Source: Eutrigla gurnardus | Lineage: Eukaryota; Chordata; Actinopteri; Perciformes; Triglidae | NCBI GenBank assembly: GCA_963514095.1 | Contig: CAUPSS010000255.1 | Location: 186,001 to 250,000 of the forward strand | Length of the DNA stretch: 64,000 nt | Direction of reading: 5' to 3' | Shown here: positions 49,301 to 63,100 of the stretch, one piece after another | Layout: the number at the start of each line of letters is the position of its first letter | Position numbering within the stretch: position 1 is the first letter of the stretch | Position numbers and translations under genes: made by a program | The notes under the pieces: model-generated | The model's input: the letters and a program-made list of their open reading frames with translations, nothing else | What the model was told of the DNA's origin: nothing | Databases searched by the model: none

Positions 49301-52300
49301 CTTTACATGTCTCCCTGTGATAGACTGGTTACCTGTCTGTCTCTACATGTCTCCCTGTGATAGACTGGTTACCTGTCTGTCTCTACATGTCTCCCTGTGA
49401 TAGACTGGTTACCTGTCTGTCTCTACATGTCCCCCTGTGATAGACTGGTTACCTGTCTGTCTCTACATGTCTCCCTGTGATAGACTGGTTACCTGTCTGT
49501 CTCTACATGTCTCCCTGTGATAGACTGGTTACCTGTCTGTCTCTACATGTCCCCCTGTGATAGACTGGTTACCTGTCTGTCTCTACATGTCTCCCTGTGA
49601 TAGACTGGTTACCTGTCTGTCTCTACCTGTCGGCCCCATGATAGACTGGTTACCTGTCTGTCTCTACATGTCTCCCTGTGATAGATTGGTTACCTGTCTG
49701 TCTCTACATGTCTCCCTGTGATAGACTGGTTACCTGTCTGTCTCTACATGTCGGCCCTGTGATAGACTGGTTACCTGTCTGTCTCTACATGTCAGCCCTG
49801 TGATAGACTGGTTGCCTGTCTGTCTCTACATGTCAGCCCTGTGATAGACTGGTTACCTGTCTGTCTCTACATGTCTCCCTGTGATAGACTGGTTACCTGT
49901 CTGTCTCTACATGTCAGCCCTGTGATAGACTGGTTACCTGTCTGTCTCTACATGTCTCCCTGTGATAGACTGGTTGCCTGTCTGTCTCTACATGTCAGCC
50001 CTGTGATAGACTGGTTACCTGTCTGTCTCTACATTTCTCCCTGTGATAGACTGGTTACCTGTCTGTCTCTACATGTCTCCCTGTGATAGACTGGTTACCT
50101 GTCTGTCTTTACATGTCTCCCTGTGATAGACTGGTTACCTGTCTGTCTCTACATGTCTCCCTGTGATAGACTGGTTACCTGTCTGTCTCTACATGTCAGC
50201 CCTGTGATAGACTGGTTACCTGTCTGTCTCTACATGTCCCCCTGTGATAGACTGGTTACCTGTCGGTCTCTACATGTCTCCCTGTGATAGACTGGTTACC
50301 TGTCTGTCTCTACATGTCTCCCTGTGATAGACTGGTTACCTGTCTGTCTCTACCTGTCGGCCCCATGATAGACTGGTTACCTGTCTGTCTCTACATGTCT
50401 CCCTGTGATAGATTGGTTACCTGTCTGTCTCTACATGTCTCCCTGTGATAGACTGGTTACCTGTCTGTCTCTACATGTCGGCCCTGTGATAGACTGGTTA
50501 CCTGTCTGTCTCTACATGTCAGCCCTGTGATAGACTGGTTGCCTGTCTGTCTCTACATGTCAGCCCTGTGATAGACTGGTTACCTGTCTGTCTCTATATG
50601 TCTCCCTGTGATAGACTGGTTACCTGTCTGTCTCTACATGTCAGCCCTGTGATAGACTGGTTACCTGTCTGTCTCTACATGTCTCCCTGTGATAGACTGG
50701 TTGCCTGTCTGTCTCTACATGTCTCCCTGTGATAGACTGGTTACCTGTCTGTCTCCACATGTCTCCATGTGATAGACTGGTTACCTGTCTGTCTCTACAT
50801 GTCAGCCCTATGATAGACTGGTTACCTGTCTGTCTCTACATGTCAGCCCTGTGATAGACTGGTTACCTGTCTGTCTCTACATGTCAGCCCTGTGATAGAC
50901 TGGTTACCTGTCTGTCTGTACATGTCTCCCTGTGATAGACTGGTTACCTGTCTGTCTCTACATGTCTCCCTGTGATAGACTGGTTACCTGTCTGTCTCTA
51001 CATGTCAGCCCTGTGATAGACTGGTTACCTGTCTGTCTCTACATGTCTCCCTGTGATAGACTGGTTACCTGTCTGTCTCTACATGTCTCCCTGTGATAGA
51101 CTGGTCACCTGTCTGTCTCTACATGTCTCCCTGTGATAGACTGGTTACCTGTCTGTCTTTACATGTCTCCCTGTGATAGACTGGTTACCTGTCTGTCTCT
51201 ACATGTCTCCCTGTGATAGACTGGTTACCTGTCTGTCTCTACATGTCTCCCTGTGATAGACTGGTTACCTGTCTGTCTCTACATGTCCCCCTGTGATAGA
51301 CTGGTTACCTGTCTGTCTCTACATGTCTCCCTGTGATAGACTGGTTACCTGTCTGTCTCTACATGTCTCCCTGTGATAGACTGGTTACCTGTCTGTCTCT
51401 ACATGTCCCCCTGTGATAGACTGGTTACCTGTCTGTCTCTACATGTCTCCCTGTGATAGACTGGTTACCTGTCTGTCTCTACCTGTCGGCCCCATGATAG
51501 ACTGGTTACCTGTCTGTCTCTACATGTCTCCCTGTGATAGATTGGTTACCTGTCTGTCTCTACATGTCTCCCTGTGATAGACTGGTTACCTGTCTGTCTC
51601 TACATGTCGGCCCTGTGATAGACTGGTTACCTGTCTGTCTCTACATGTCAGCCCTGTGATAGACTGGTTGCCTGTCTGTCTCTACATGTCAGCCCTGTGA
51701 TAGACTGGTTACCTGTCTGTCTCTATATGTCTCCCTGTGATAGACTGGTTACCTGTCTGTCTCTACATGTCAGCCCTGTGATAGACTGGTTACCTGTCTG
51801 TCTCTACATGTCTCCCTGTGATAGACTGGTTGCCTGTCTGTCTCTACATGTCAGCCCTGTGATAGACTGGTTACCTGTCTGTCTCTACATGTCTCCCTGT
51901 GATAGACTGGTTACCTGTCTGTCTCTACATGTCTCCCTGTGATAGACTGGTTACCTGTCTGTCTTTACATGTCTCCCTGTGATAGACTGGTTACCTGTCT
52001 GTCTCTACATGTCTCCCTGTGATAGACTGGTTACCTGTATGTCTCTACATGTCAGCCCTGTGATAGACTGGTTACCTGTCTGTCTCTACATGTCCCCCTG
52101 TGATAGACTGGTTACCTGTCGGTCTCTACATGTCTCCCTGTGATAGACTGGTTACCTGTCTGTCTCTACATGTCGGCCCTGTGATAGACTGGTTACCTGT
52201 CTGTCTCTACATGTCAGCCCTGTGATAGACTGGTTGCCTGTCTGTCTCTACATGTCAGCCCTGTGATAGACTGGTTACCTGTCTGTCTCTACATGTCTCC

Positions 52301-54685
52301 TTGTGATAGACTGGTTACCTGTCTGTCTCTACATGTCAGCCCTGTGATAGACTGGTTACCTGTCTGTCTCTACATGTCTCCCTGTGATAGACTGGTTGCC
52401 TGTCTGTCTCTACATGTCAGCCCTGTGATAGACTGGTTACCTGTCTGTCTCTACATGTCTCCCTGTGATAGACTGGTTACCTGTCTGTCTCTACATGTCT
52501 CCCTGTGATAGACTGGTTACCTGTCTGTCTTTACATGTCTCCCTGTGATAGACTGGTTACCTGTCTGTCTCTACATGTCTCCCTGTGATAGACTGGTTAC
52601 CTGTCTGTCTCTACATGTCAGCCCTGTGATAGACTGGTTACCTGTCTGTCTCTACATGTCCCCCTGTGATAGACTGGTTACCTGTCGGTCTCTACATGTC
52701 TCCCTGTGATAGACTGGTTACCTGTCTGTCTCTACATGTCTCCCTGTGATAGACTGGTTACCTGTCTGTCTTTACATGTCTCCCTGTGATAGACTGGTTA
52801 CCTGTCTGTCTCTACATGTCTCCCTGTGATAGACTGGTTACCTGTCTGTCTCTACATGTCAGCCCTGTGATAGACTGGTTACCTGTCTGTCTCTACATGT
52901 CCCCCTGTGATAGACTGGTTACCTGTCGGTCTCTACATGTCTCCCTGTGATAGACTGGTTACCTGTCTGTCTCTACATGTCAGCCCTGTGATAGACTGGT
53001 CACCTGTCTGTCTCTACATGTCAGCCCTATGATAGACTGGTTACCTGTCTGTCTCTACAAGTCAGCCCTGTGATAGACTGGTTACCTGTCTGTCTTTACA
53101 TGTCTCCCTGTGATAGACTGGTTACCTGTCTGTCTCTACATGTCTCCCTGTGATAGACTGGTTACCTGTCTGTCTCTACATGTCAGCCCTGTGATAGACT
53201 GGTTACCTGTCTGTCTCTACATGTCCCCCTGTGATAGACTGGTTACCTGTCGGTCTCTACATGTCTCCCTGTGATAGACTGGTTACCTGTCTGTCTCTAC
53301 ATGTCTCCCTGTGATAGACTGGTTACCTGTCTGTCTCCACATGTCTCCATGTGATAGACTGGTTACCTGTCTGTCTCTACATGTCAGCCCTATGATAGAC
53401 TGGTTACCTGTCTGTCTCTACATGTCAGCCCTGTGATAGACTGGTTACCTGTCTGTCTCTACATGTCAGCCCTGTGATAGACTGGTTGCCTGTCTGTCTC
53501 TACATGTCTCCCTGTGATAGACTGGTTACCTGTCTGTCTCTACATGTCTCCCTGTGATAGACTGGTTGCCTGTCTGTCTCTACATGTCAGCCCTGTGATA
53601 GACTGGTTACCTGTCTGTCTCTACATTTCTCCCTGTGATAGACTGGTTACCTGTCTGTCTCTACATGTCTCCCTGTGATAGACTGGTTACCTGTCTGTCT
53701 TTACATGTCTCCCTGTGATAGACTGGTTACCTGTCTGTCTCTACATGTCTCCCTGTGATAGACTGGTTACCTGTCTGTCTCTACATGTCAGCCCTGTGAT
53801 AGACTGGTTACCTGTCTGTCTCTACATGTCCCCCTGTGATAGACTGGTTACCTGTCGGTCTCTACATGTCTCCCTGTGATAGACTGGTTACCTGTCTGTC
53901 TCTACATGTCTCCCTGTGATAGACTGGTTACCTGTCTGTCTCCACATGTCTCCATGTGATAGACTGGTTACCTGTCTGTCTCTACATGTCCCCCTGTGAT
54001 AGACTGGTTACCTTTCTGTCTCTACATGTACCCCTGTGATAGACTGGTTACCTGTCTGTCTCTACATGTCGGCCCCATGATAGACTGGTTACCTGTCTGT
54101 CTCTACATGTCTCCCTGTGATAGACTGGTTACCTGTCTGTCTCTACATGTCTCCCTGTGATAGACTGGTTACCTGTCTGTCTCTACATGTCGGCCCTGTG
54201 ATAGACTGGTTACCTGTCTGTCTCTACATGTCGGCCCTGTGATAGACTGGTTACCTGTCTGTCTCTACATGTCAGCCCTGTGATAGACTGGTTGCCTGTC
54301 TGTCTCTACATGTCAGCCCTGTGATAGACTGGTTACCTGTCTGTCTCTACATGTCTCCCTGTGATAGACTGGTTACCTGTCTGTCTCTACATGTCTCCCT
54401 GTGATAGACTGGTTACCTGTCTGTCTCTACATGTCAGCCCTGTGATAGACTGGTCACCTGTCTGTCTCTACATGTCAGCCCTGTGATAGACTGGTTACCT
54501 GTCTGTCTCTACATGTCAGCCCTGTGATAGACTGGTCACCTGTCTCTCTCTACATGTCAGCCCTGTGATAGACTGGTTACCTGTCTGTCTCTACATGTCT
54601 CCCTGTGATAGACTGGTTACGTGTCTGTCTCCACATGTCTCCATGTGATAGACTGGTTACCTGTCTGTCTCTACATGTCAGCCCT
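43400..54685. repeat. 11.26-kb segmental tandem duplication, copy 2
   Basis: It carries the same rare markers as copy 1: acatgtttcc near 48,626, ctatatg near 50,595, ctgtatgtct near 52,037, ccttgtg near 52,300, ctacaag near 53,057 and cctttctgtc at 54011. It has a single copy of the 3,427-base segment, whereas copy 1 has two. Its private change is t at 48295 (ctctttaca). Its end is where 54,689 (ccctatg) differs from 43,429 (ccctgtg). Confidence 0.85.
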
Positions 54686-57094
54686 ATGATAGACTGGTTA
54701 CCTGTCTGTCTCTACATGTCAGCCCTGTGATAGACTGGTTACCTGTCTGTCTGTACATGTCTCCCTGTGATAGACTGGTTACCTGTCTGTCTCTACATGT
54801 CTCCCTGTGATAGACTGGTTACCTGTCTGTCTCTACATGTCAGCCCTGTGATAGACTGGTTACCTGTCTGTCTCTACATGTCTCCCTGTGATAGACTGGT
54901 TACCTGTCTGTCTCTACATGTCTCCCTGTGATAGACTGGTCACCTGTCTGTCTCTACATGTCTCCCTGTGATAGACTGGTTACCTGTCTGTCTTTACATG
55001 TCTCCCTGTGATAGACTGGTTACCTGTCTGTCTCTACATGTCTCCCTGTGATAGACTGGTTACCTGTCTGTCTCTACATGTCAGCCCTGTGATAGACTGG
55101 TTACCTGTCTGTCTCTACATGTCCCCCTGTGATAGACTGGTTACCTGTCGGTCTCTACATGTCTCCCTGTGATAGACTGGTTACCTGTCTGTCTCCACAT
55201 GTCTCCCTGTGATAGACTGGTTACCTGTCTGTCTCCACATGTCTCCCTGTGATAGACTGGTTACCTGTCTGTCTCTACATGTCGGCCCTGTGATAGACTG
55301 GTTACCTGTCTGTCTCTACATGTCAGCCCTGTGATAGACTGGTTGCCTGTCTGTCTCTACATGTCAGCCCTGTGATAGACTGGTTACCTGTCTGTCTCTA
55401 CATGTCTCCCTGTGATAGACTGGTTACCTGTCTGTCTCTACATGTCAGCCCTGTGATAGACTGGTTACCTGTCTGTCTCTACATGTCTCCCTGTGATAGA
55501 CTGGTTGCCTGTCTGTCTCTACATGTCAGCCCTGTGATAGACTGGTTACCTGTCTGTCTCTACATTTCTCCCTGTGATAGACTGGTTACCTGTCTGTCTC
55601 TACATGTCTCCCTGTGATAGACTGGTTACCTGTCTGTCTTTACATGTCTCCCTGTGATAGACTGGTTACCTGTCTGTCTCTACATGTCTCCCTGTGATAG
55701 ACTGGTTACCTGTCTGTCTCTACATGTCAGCCCTGTGATAGACTGGTTACCTGTCTGTCTCTACATGTCCCCCTGTGATAGACTGGTTACCTGTCGGTCT
55801 CTACATGTCTCCCTGTGATAGACTGGTTACCTGTCTGTCTCTACATGTCTCCCTGTGATAGACTGGTTACCTGTCTGTCTCCACATGTCTCCATGTGATA
55901 GACTGGTTACCTGTCTGTCTCTACATGTCCCCCTGTGATAGACTGGTTACCTTTCTGTCTCTACATGTACCCCTGTGATAGACTGGTTACCTGTCTGTCT
56001 CTACATGTCGGCCCCATGATAGACTGGTTACCTGTCTGTCTCTACATGTCTCCCTGTGATAGACTGGTTACCTGTCTGTCTCTACATGTCTCCCTGTGAT
56101 AGACTGGTTACCTGTCTGTCTCTACATGTCGGCCCTGTGATAGACTGGTTACCTGTCTGTCTCTACATGTCGGCCCTGTGATAGACTGGTTACCTGTCTG
56201 TCTCTACATGTCAGCCCTGTGATAGACTGGTTGCCTGTCTGTCTCTACATGTCAGCCCTGTGATAGACTGGTTACCTGTCTGTCTCTACATGTCTCCCTG
56301 TGATAGACTGGTTACCTGTCTGTCTCTACATGTCTCCCTGTGATAGACTGGTTACCTGTCTGTCTCTACATGTCAGCCCTGTGATAGACTGGTCACCTGT
56401 CTGTCTCTACATGTCAGCCCTGTGATAGACTGGTTACCTGTCTGTCTCTACATGTCAGCCCTGTGATAGACTGGTCACCTGTCTCTCTCTACATGTCAGC
56501 CCTGTGATAGACTGGTTACCTGTCTGTCTCTACATGTCTCCCTGTGATAGACTGGTTACGTGTCTGTCTCCACATGTCTCCATGTGATAGACTGGTTACC
56601 TGTCTGTCTCTACATGTCAGCCCTATGATAGACTGGTTACCTGTCTGTCTCTACATGTCAGCCCTGTGATAGACTGGTTACCTGTCTGTCTGTACATGTC
56701 TCCCTGTGATAGACTGGTTACCTGTCTGTCTCTACATGTCTCCCTGTGATAGACTGGTTACCTGTCTGTCTCTACATGTCAGCCCTGTGATAGACTGGTT
56801 ACCTGTCTGTCTCTACATGTCTCCCTGTGATAGACTGGTTACCTGTCTGTCTCTACATGTCTCCCTGTGATAGACTGGTCACCTGTCTGTCTCTACATGT
56901 CTCCCTGTGATAGACTGGTTACCTGTCTGTCTTTACATGTCTCCCTGTGATAGACTGGTTACCTGTCTGTCTCTACATGTCTCCCTGTGATAGACTGGTT
57001 ACCTGTCTGTCTCTACATGTCAGCCCTGTGATAGACTGGTTACCTGTCTGTCTCTACATGTCCCCCTGTGATAGACTGGTTACCTGTCGGTCTC
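50070..57094. repeat. 7,025-bp tandem duplication, copy 1
   Basis: It repeats at +7,025 directly downstream. Markers include ctacctgtcgg at 50351, ctgtatgtct near 52,037, ctacaag near 53,057, cctttctgtc at 54011 and 55950, and the ccctatg box near 54,684. The left edge is between the atttctc monomer (50034), which is absent at the equivalent place, and the ttacatg monomer at 50,108. Part of it is also copy 2 of the 11.26-kb duplication, so the 7,025-base event came after that one. Confidence 0.87.
53540..55190. repeat. 1,939-bp internal duplication, copy 1
   Basis: The atttctc box (53625), cctttctgtc (54011) and ccctatg box (cag at 54679) recur at +1,939. The cctttctgtc variant is rare, so its two close occurrences support copying and not independent mutation. 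The pair was in turn copied by the 7,025-base event (61036 and 62975). Confidence 0.78.
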
Positions 57095-57130
57095 TACATG
57101 TCTCCCTGTGATAGACTGGTTACCTGTCTG
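55480..57130. repeat. 1,939-bp internal duplication, copy 2
   Basis: It matches copy 1 at 1,939 bases: atttctc 55564, cctttctgtc 55950, ccctatg box with cag at 56618. It spans the junction of the 7,025-base duplication (about 57,095), which suggests the two events share a breakpoint zone. Confidence 0.78.
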
Positions 57131-60100
57131 TCTTTACATGTCTCCCTGTGATAGACTGGTTACCTGTCTGTCTCTACATGTCTCCCTGTGATAGACTGGT
57201 TACCTGTCTGTCTCTACATGTCAGCCCTGTGATAGACTGGTTACCTGTCTGTCTCTACATGTCCCCCTGTGATAGACTGGTTACCTGTCGGTCTCTACAT
57301 GTCTCCCTGTGATAGACTGGTTACCTGTCTGTCTCTACATGTCTCCCTGTGATAGACTGGTTACCTGTCTGTCTCTACCTGTCGGCCCCATGATAGACTG
57401 GTTACCTGTCTGTCTCTACATGTCTCCCTGTGATAGATTGGTTACCTGTCTGTCTCTACATGTCTCCCTGTGATAGACTGGTTACCTGTCTGTCTCTACA
57501 TGTCGGCCCTGTGATAGACTGGTTACCTGTCTGTCTCTACATGTCAGCCCTGTGATAGACTGGTTGCCTGTCTGTCTCTACATGTCAGCCCTGTGATAGA
57601 CTGGTTACCTGTCTGTCTCTATATGTCTCCCTGTGATAGACTGGTTACCTGTCTGTCTCTACATGTCAGCCCTGTGATAGACTGGTTACCTGTCTGTCTC
57701 TACATGTCTCCCTGTGATAGACTGGTTGCCTGTCTGTCTCTACATGTCTCCCTGTGATAGACTGGTTACCTGTCTGTCTCCACATGTCTCCATGTGATAG
57801 ACTGGTTACCTGTCTGTCTCTACATGTCAGCCCTATGATAGACTGGTTACCTGTCTGTCTCTACATGTCAGCCCTGTGATAGACTGGTTACCTGTCTGTC
57901 TCTACATGTCAGCCCTGTGATAGACTGGTTACCTGTCTGTCTGTACATGTCTCCCTGTGATAGACTGGTTACCTGTCTGTCTCTACATGTCTCCCTGTGA
58001 TAGACTGGTTACCTGTCTGTCTCTACATGTCAGCCCTGTGATAGACTGGTTACCTGTCTGTCTCTACATGTCTCCCTGTGATAGACTGGTTACCTGTCTG
58101 TCTCTACATGTCTCCCTGTGATAGACTGGTCACCTGTCTGTCTCTACATGTCTCCCTGTGATAGACTGGTTACCTGTCTGTCTTTACATGTCTCCCTGTG
58201 ATAGACTGGTTACCTGTCTGTCTCTACATGTCTCCCTGTGATAGACTGGTTACCTGTCTGTCTCTACATGTCTCCCTGTGATAGACTGGTTACCTGTCTG
58301 TCTCTACATGTCCCCCTGTGATAGACTGGTTACCTGTCTGTCTCTACATGTCTCCCTGTGATAGACTGGTTACCTGTCTGTCTCTACATGTCTCCCTGTG
58401 ATAGACTGGTTACCTGTCTGTCTCTACATGTCCCCCTGTGATAGACTGGTTACCTGTCTGTCTCTACATGTCTCCCTGTGATAGACTGGTTACCTGTCTG
58501 TCTCTACCTGTCGGCCCCATGATAGACTGGTTACCTGTCTGTCTCTACATGTCTCCCTGTGATAGATTGGTTACCTGTCTGTCTCTACATGTCTCCCTGT
58601 GATAGACTGGTTACCTGTCTGTCTCTACATGTCGGCCCTGTGATAGACTGGTTACCTGTCTGTCTCTACATGTCAGCCCTGTGATAGACTGGTTGCCTGT
58701 CTGTCTCTACATGTCAGCCCTGTGATAGACTGGTTACCTGTCTGTCTCTATATGTCTCCCTGTGATAGACTGGTTACCTGTCTGTCTCTACATGTCAGCC
58801 CTGTGATAGACTGGTTACCTGTCTGTCTCTACATGTCTCCCTGTGATAGACTGGTTGCCTGTCTGTCTCTACATGTCAGCCCTGTGATAGACTGGTTACC
58901 TGTCTGTCTCTACATGTCTCCCTGTGATAGACTGGTTACCTGTCTGTCTCTACATGTCTCCCTGTGATAGACTGGTTACCTGTCTGTCTTTACATGTCTC
59001 CCTGTGATAGACTGGTTACCTGTCTGTCTCTACATGTCTCCCTGTGATAGACTGGTTACCTGTATGTCTCTACATGTCAGCCCTGTGATAGACTGGTTAC
59101 CTGTCTGTCTCTACATGTCCCCCTGTGATAGACTGGTTACCTGTCGGTCTCTACATGTCTCCCTGTGATAGACTGGTTACCTGTCTGTCTCTACATGTCG
59201 GCCCTGTGATAGACTGGTTACCTGTCTGTCTCTACATGTCAGCCCTGTGATAGACTGGTTGCCTGTCTGTCTCTACATGTCAGCCCTGTGATAGACTGGT
59301 TACCTGTCTGTCTCTACATGTCTCCTTGTGATAGACTGGTTACCTGTCTGTCTCTACATGTCAGCCCTGTGATAGACTGGTTACCTGTCTGTCTCTACAT
59401 GTCTCCCTGTGATAGACTGGTTGCCTGTCTGTCTCTACATGTCAGCCCTGTGATAGACTGGTTACCTGTCTGTCTCTACATGTCTCCCTGTGATAGACTG
59501 GTTACCTGTCTGTCTCTACATGTCTCCCTGTGATAGACTGGTTACCTGTCTGTCTTTACATGTCTCCCTGTGATAGACTGGTTACCTGTCTGTCTCTACA
59601 TGTCTCCCTGTGATAGACTGGTTACCTGTCTGTCTCTACATGTCAGCCCTGTGATAGACTGGTTACCTGTCTGTCTCTACATGTCCCCCTGTGATAGACT
59701 GGTTACCTGTCGGTCTCTACATGTCTCCCTGTGATAGACTGGTTACCTGTCTGTCTCTACATGTCTCCCTGTGATAGACTGGTTACCTGTCTGTCTTTAC
59801 ATGTCTCCCTGTGATAGACTGGTTACCTGTCTGTCTCTACATGTCTCCCTGTGATAGACTGGTTACCTGTCTGTCTCTACATGTCAGCCCTGTGATAGAC
59901 TGGTTACCTGTCTGTCTCTACATGTCCCCCTGTGATAGACTGGTTACCTGTCGGTCTCTACATGTCTCCCTGTGATAGACTGGTTACCTGTCTGTCTCTA
60001 CATGTCAGCCCTGTGATAGACTGGTCACCTGTCTGTCTCTACATGTCAGCCCTATGATAGACTGGTTACCTGTCTGTCTCTACAAGTCAGCCCTGTGATA

Positions 60101-63100
60101 GACTGGTTACCTGTCTGTCTTTACATGTCTCCCTGTGATAGACTGGTTACCTGTCTGTCTCTACATGTCTCCCTGTGATAGACTGGTTACCTGTCTGTCT
60201 CTACATGTCAGCCCTGTGATAGACTGGTTACCTGTCTGTCTCTACATGTCCCCCTGTGATAGACTGGTTACCTGTCGGTCTCTACATGTCTCCCTGTGAT
60301 AGACTGGTTACCTGTCTGTCTCTACATGTCTCCCTGTGATAGACTGGTTACCTGTCTGTCTCCACATGTCTCCATGTGATAGACTGGTTACCTGTCTGTC
60401 TCTACATGTCAGCCCTATGATAGACTGGTTACCTGTCTGTCTCTACATGTCAGCCCTGTGATAGACTGGTTACCTGTCTGTCTCTACATGTCAGCCCTGT
60501 GATAGACTGGTTGCCTGTCTGTCTCTACATGTCTCCCTGTGATAGACTGGTTACCTGTCTGTCTCTACATGTCTCCCTGTGATAGACTGGTTGCCTGTCT
60601 GTCTCTACATGTCAGCCCTGTGATAGACTGGTTACCTGTCTGTCTCTACATTTCTCCCTGTGATAGACTGGTTACCTGTCTGTCTCTACATGTCTCCCTG
60701 TGATAGACTGGTTACCTGTCTGTCTTTACATGTCTCCCTGTGATAGACTGGTTACCTGTCTGTCTCTACATGTCTCCCTGTGATAGACTGGTTACCTGTC
60801 TGTCTCTACATGTCAGCCCTGTGATAGACTGGTTACCTGTCTGTCTCTACATGTCCCCCTGTGATAGACTGGTTACCTGTCGGTCTCTACATGTCTCCCT
60901 GTGATAGACTGGTTACCTGTCTGTCTCTACATGTCTCCCTGTGATAGACTGGTTACCTGTCTGTCTCCACATGTCTCCATGTGATAGACTGGTTACCTGT
61001 CTGTCTCTACATGTCCCCCTGTGATAGACTGGTTACCTTTCTGTCTCTACATGTACCCCTGTGATAGACTGGTTACCTGTCTGTCTCTACATGTCGGCCC
61101 CATGATAGACTGGTTACCTGTCTGTCTCTACATGTCTCCCTGTGATAGACTGGTTACCTGTCTGTCTCTACATGTCTCCCTGTGATAGACTGGTTACCTG
61201 TCTGTCTCTACATGTCGGCCCTGTGATAGACTGGTTACCTGTCTGTCTCTACATGTCGGCCCTGTGATAGACTGGTTACCTGTCTGTCTCTACATGTCAG
61301 CCCTGTGATAGACTGGTTGCCTGTCTGTCTCTACATGTCAGCCCTGTGATAGACTGGTTACCTGTCTGTCTCTACATGTCTCCCTGTGATAGACTGGTTA
61401 CCTGTCTGTCTCTACATGTCTCCCTGTGATAGACTGGTTACCTGTCTGTCTCTACATGTCAGCCCTGTGATAGACTGGTCACCTGTCTGTCTCTACATGT
61501 CAGCCCTGTGATAGACTGGTTACCTGTCTGTCTCTACATGTCAGCCCTGTGATAGACTGGTCACCTGTCTCTCTCTACATGTCAGCCCTGTGATAGACTG
61601 GTTACCTGTCTGTCTCTACATGTCTCCCTGTGATAGACTGGTTACGTGTCTGTCTCCACATGTCTCCATGTGATAGACTGGTTACCTGTCTGTCTCTACA
61701 TGTCAGCCCTATGATAGACTGGTTACCTGTCTGTCTCTACATGTCAGCCCTGTGATAGACTGGTTACCTGTCTGTCTGTACATGTCTCCCTGTGATAGAC
61801 TGGTTACCTGTCTGTCTCTACATGTCTCCCTGTGATAGACTGGTTACCTGTCTGTCTCTACATGTCAGCCCTGTGATAGACTGGTTACCTGTCTGTCTCT
61901 ACATGTCTCCCTGTGATAGACTGGTTACCTGTCTGTCTCTACATGTCTCCCTGTGATAGACTGGTCACCTGTCTGTCTCTACATGTCTCCCTGTGATAGA
62001 CTGGTTACCTGTCTGTCTTTACATGTCTCCCTGTGATAGACTGGTTACCTGTCTGTCTCTACATGTCTCCCTGTGATAGACTGGTTACCTGTCTGTCTCT
62101 ACATGTCAGCCCTGTGATAGACTGGTTACCTGTCTGTCTCTACATGTCCCCCTGTGATAGACTGGTTACCTGTCGGTCTCTACATGTCTCCCTGTGATAG
62201 ACTGGTTACCTGTCTGTCTCCACATGTCTCCCTGTGATAGACTGGTTACCTGTCTGTCTCCACATGTCTCCCTGTGATAGACTGGTTACCTGTCTGTCTC
62301 TACATGTCGGCCCTGTGATAGACTGGTTACCTGTCTGTCTCTACATGTCAGCCCTGTGATAGACTGGTTGCCTGTCTGTCTCTACATGTCAGCCCTGTGA
62401 TAGACTGGTTACCTGTCTGTCTCTACATGTCTCCCTGTGATAGACTGGTTACCTGTCTGTCTCTACATGTCAGCCCTGTGATAGACTGGTTACCTGTCTG
62501 TCTCTACATGTCTCCCTGTGATAGACTGGTTGCCTGTCTGTCTCTACATGTCAGCCCTGTGATAGACTGGTTACCTGTCTGTCTCTACATTTCTCCCTGT
62601 GATAGACTGGTTACCTGTCTGTCTCTACATGTCTCCCTGTGATAGACTGGTTACCTGTCTGTCTTTACATGTCTCCCTGTGATAGACTGGTTACCTGTCT
62701 GTCTCTACATGTCTCCCTGTGATAGACTGGTTACCTGTCTGTCTCTACATGTCAGCCCTGTGATAGACTGGTTACCTGTCTGTCTCTACATGTCCCCCTG
62801 TGATAGACTGGTTACCTGTCGGTCTCTACATGTCTCCCTGTGATAGACTGGTTACCTGTCTGTCTCTACATGTCTCCCTGTGATAGACTGGTTACCTGTC
62901 TGTCTCCACATGTCTCCATGTGATAGACTGGTTACCTGTCTGTCTCTACATGTCCCCCTGTGATAGACTGGTTACCTTTCTGTCTCTACATGTACCCCTG
63001 TGATAGACTGGTTACCTGTCTGTCTCTACATGTCGGCCCCATGATAGACTGGTTACCTGTCTGTCTCTACATGTCTCCCTGTGATAGACTGGTTACCTGT

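Noticed and set aside
1526..62642. Family of small repeat proteins (62-108 codons) with a 27-residue period
   Set aside because: The open frames follow from 40 + 41 = 81 base alternation. Most begin at gtg within the repeat and they end when the alternation breaks. No gene context is present. The opposite strand has tag and taa in different frames of each unit, so it stays closed.
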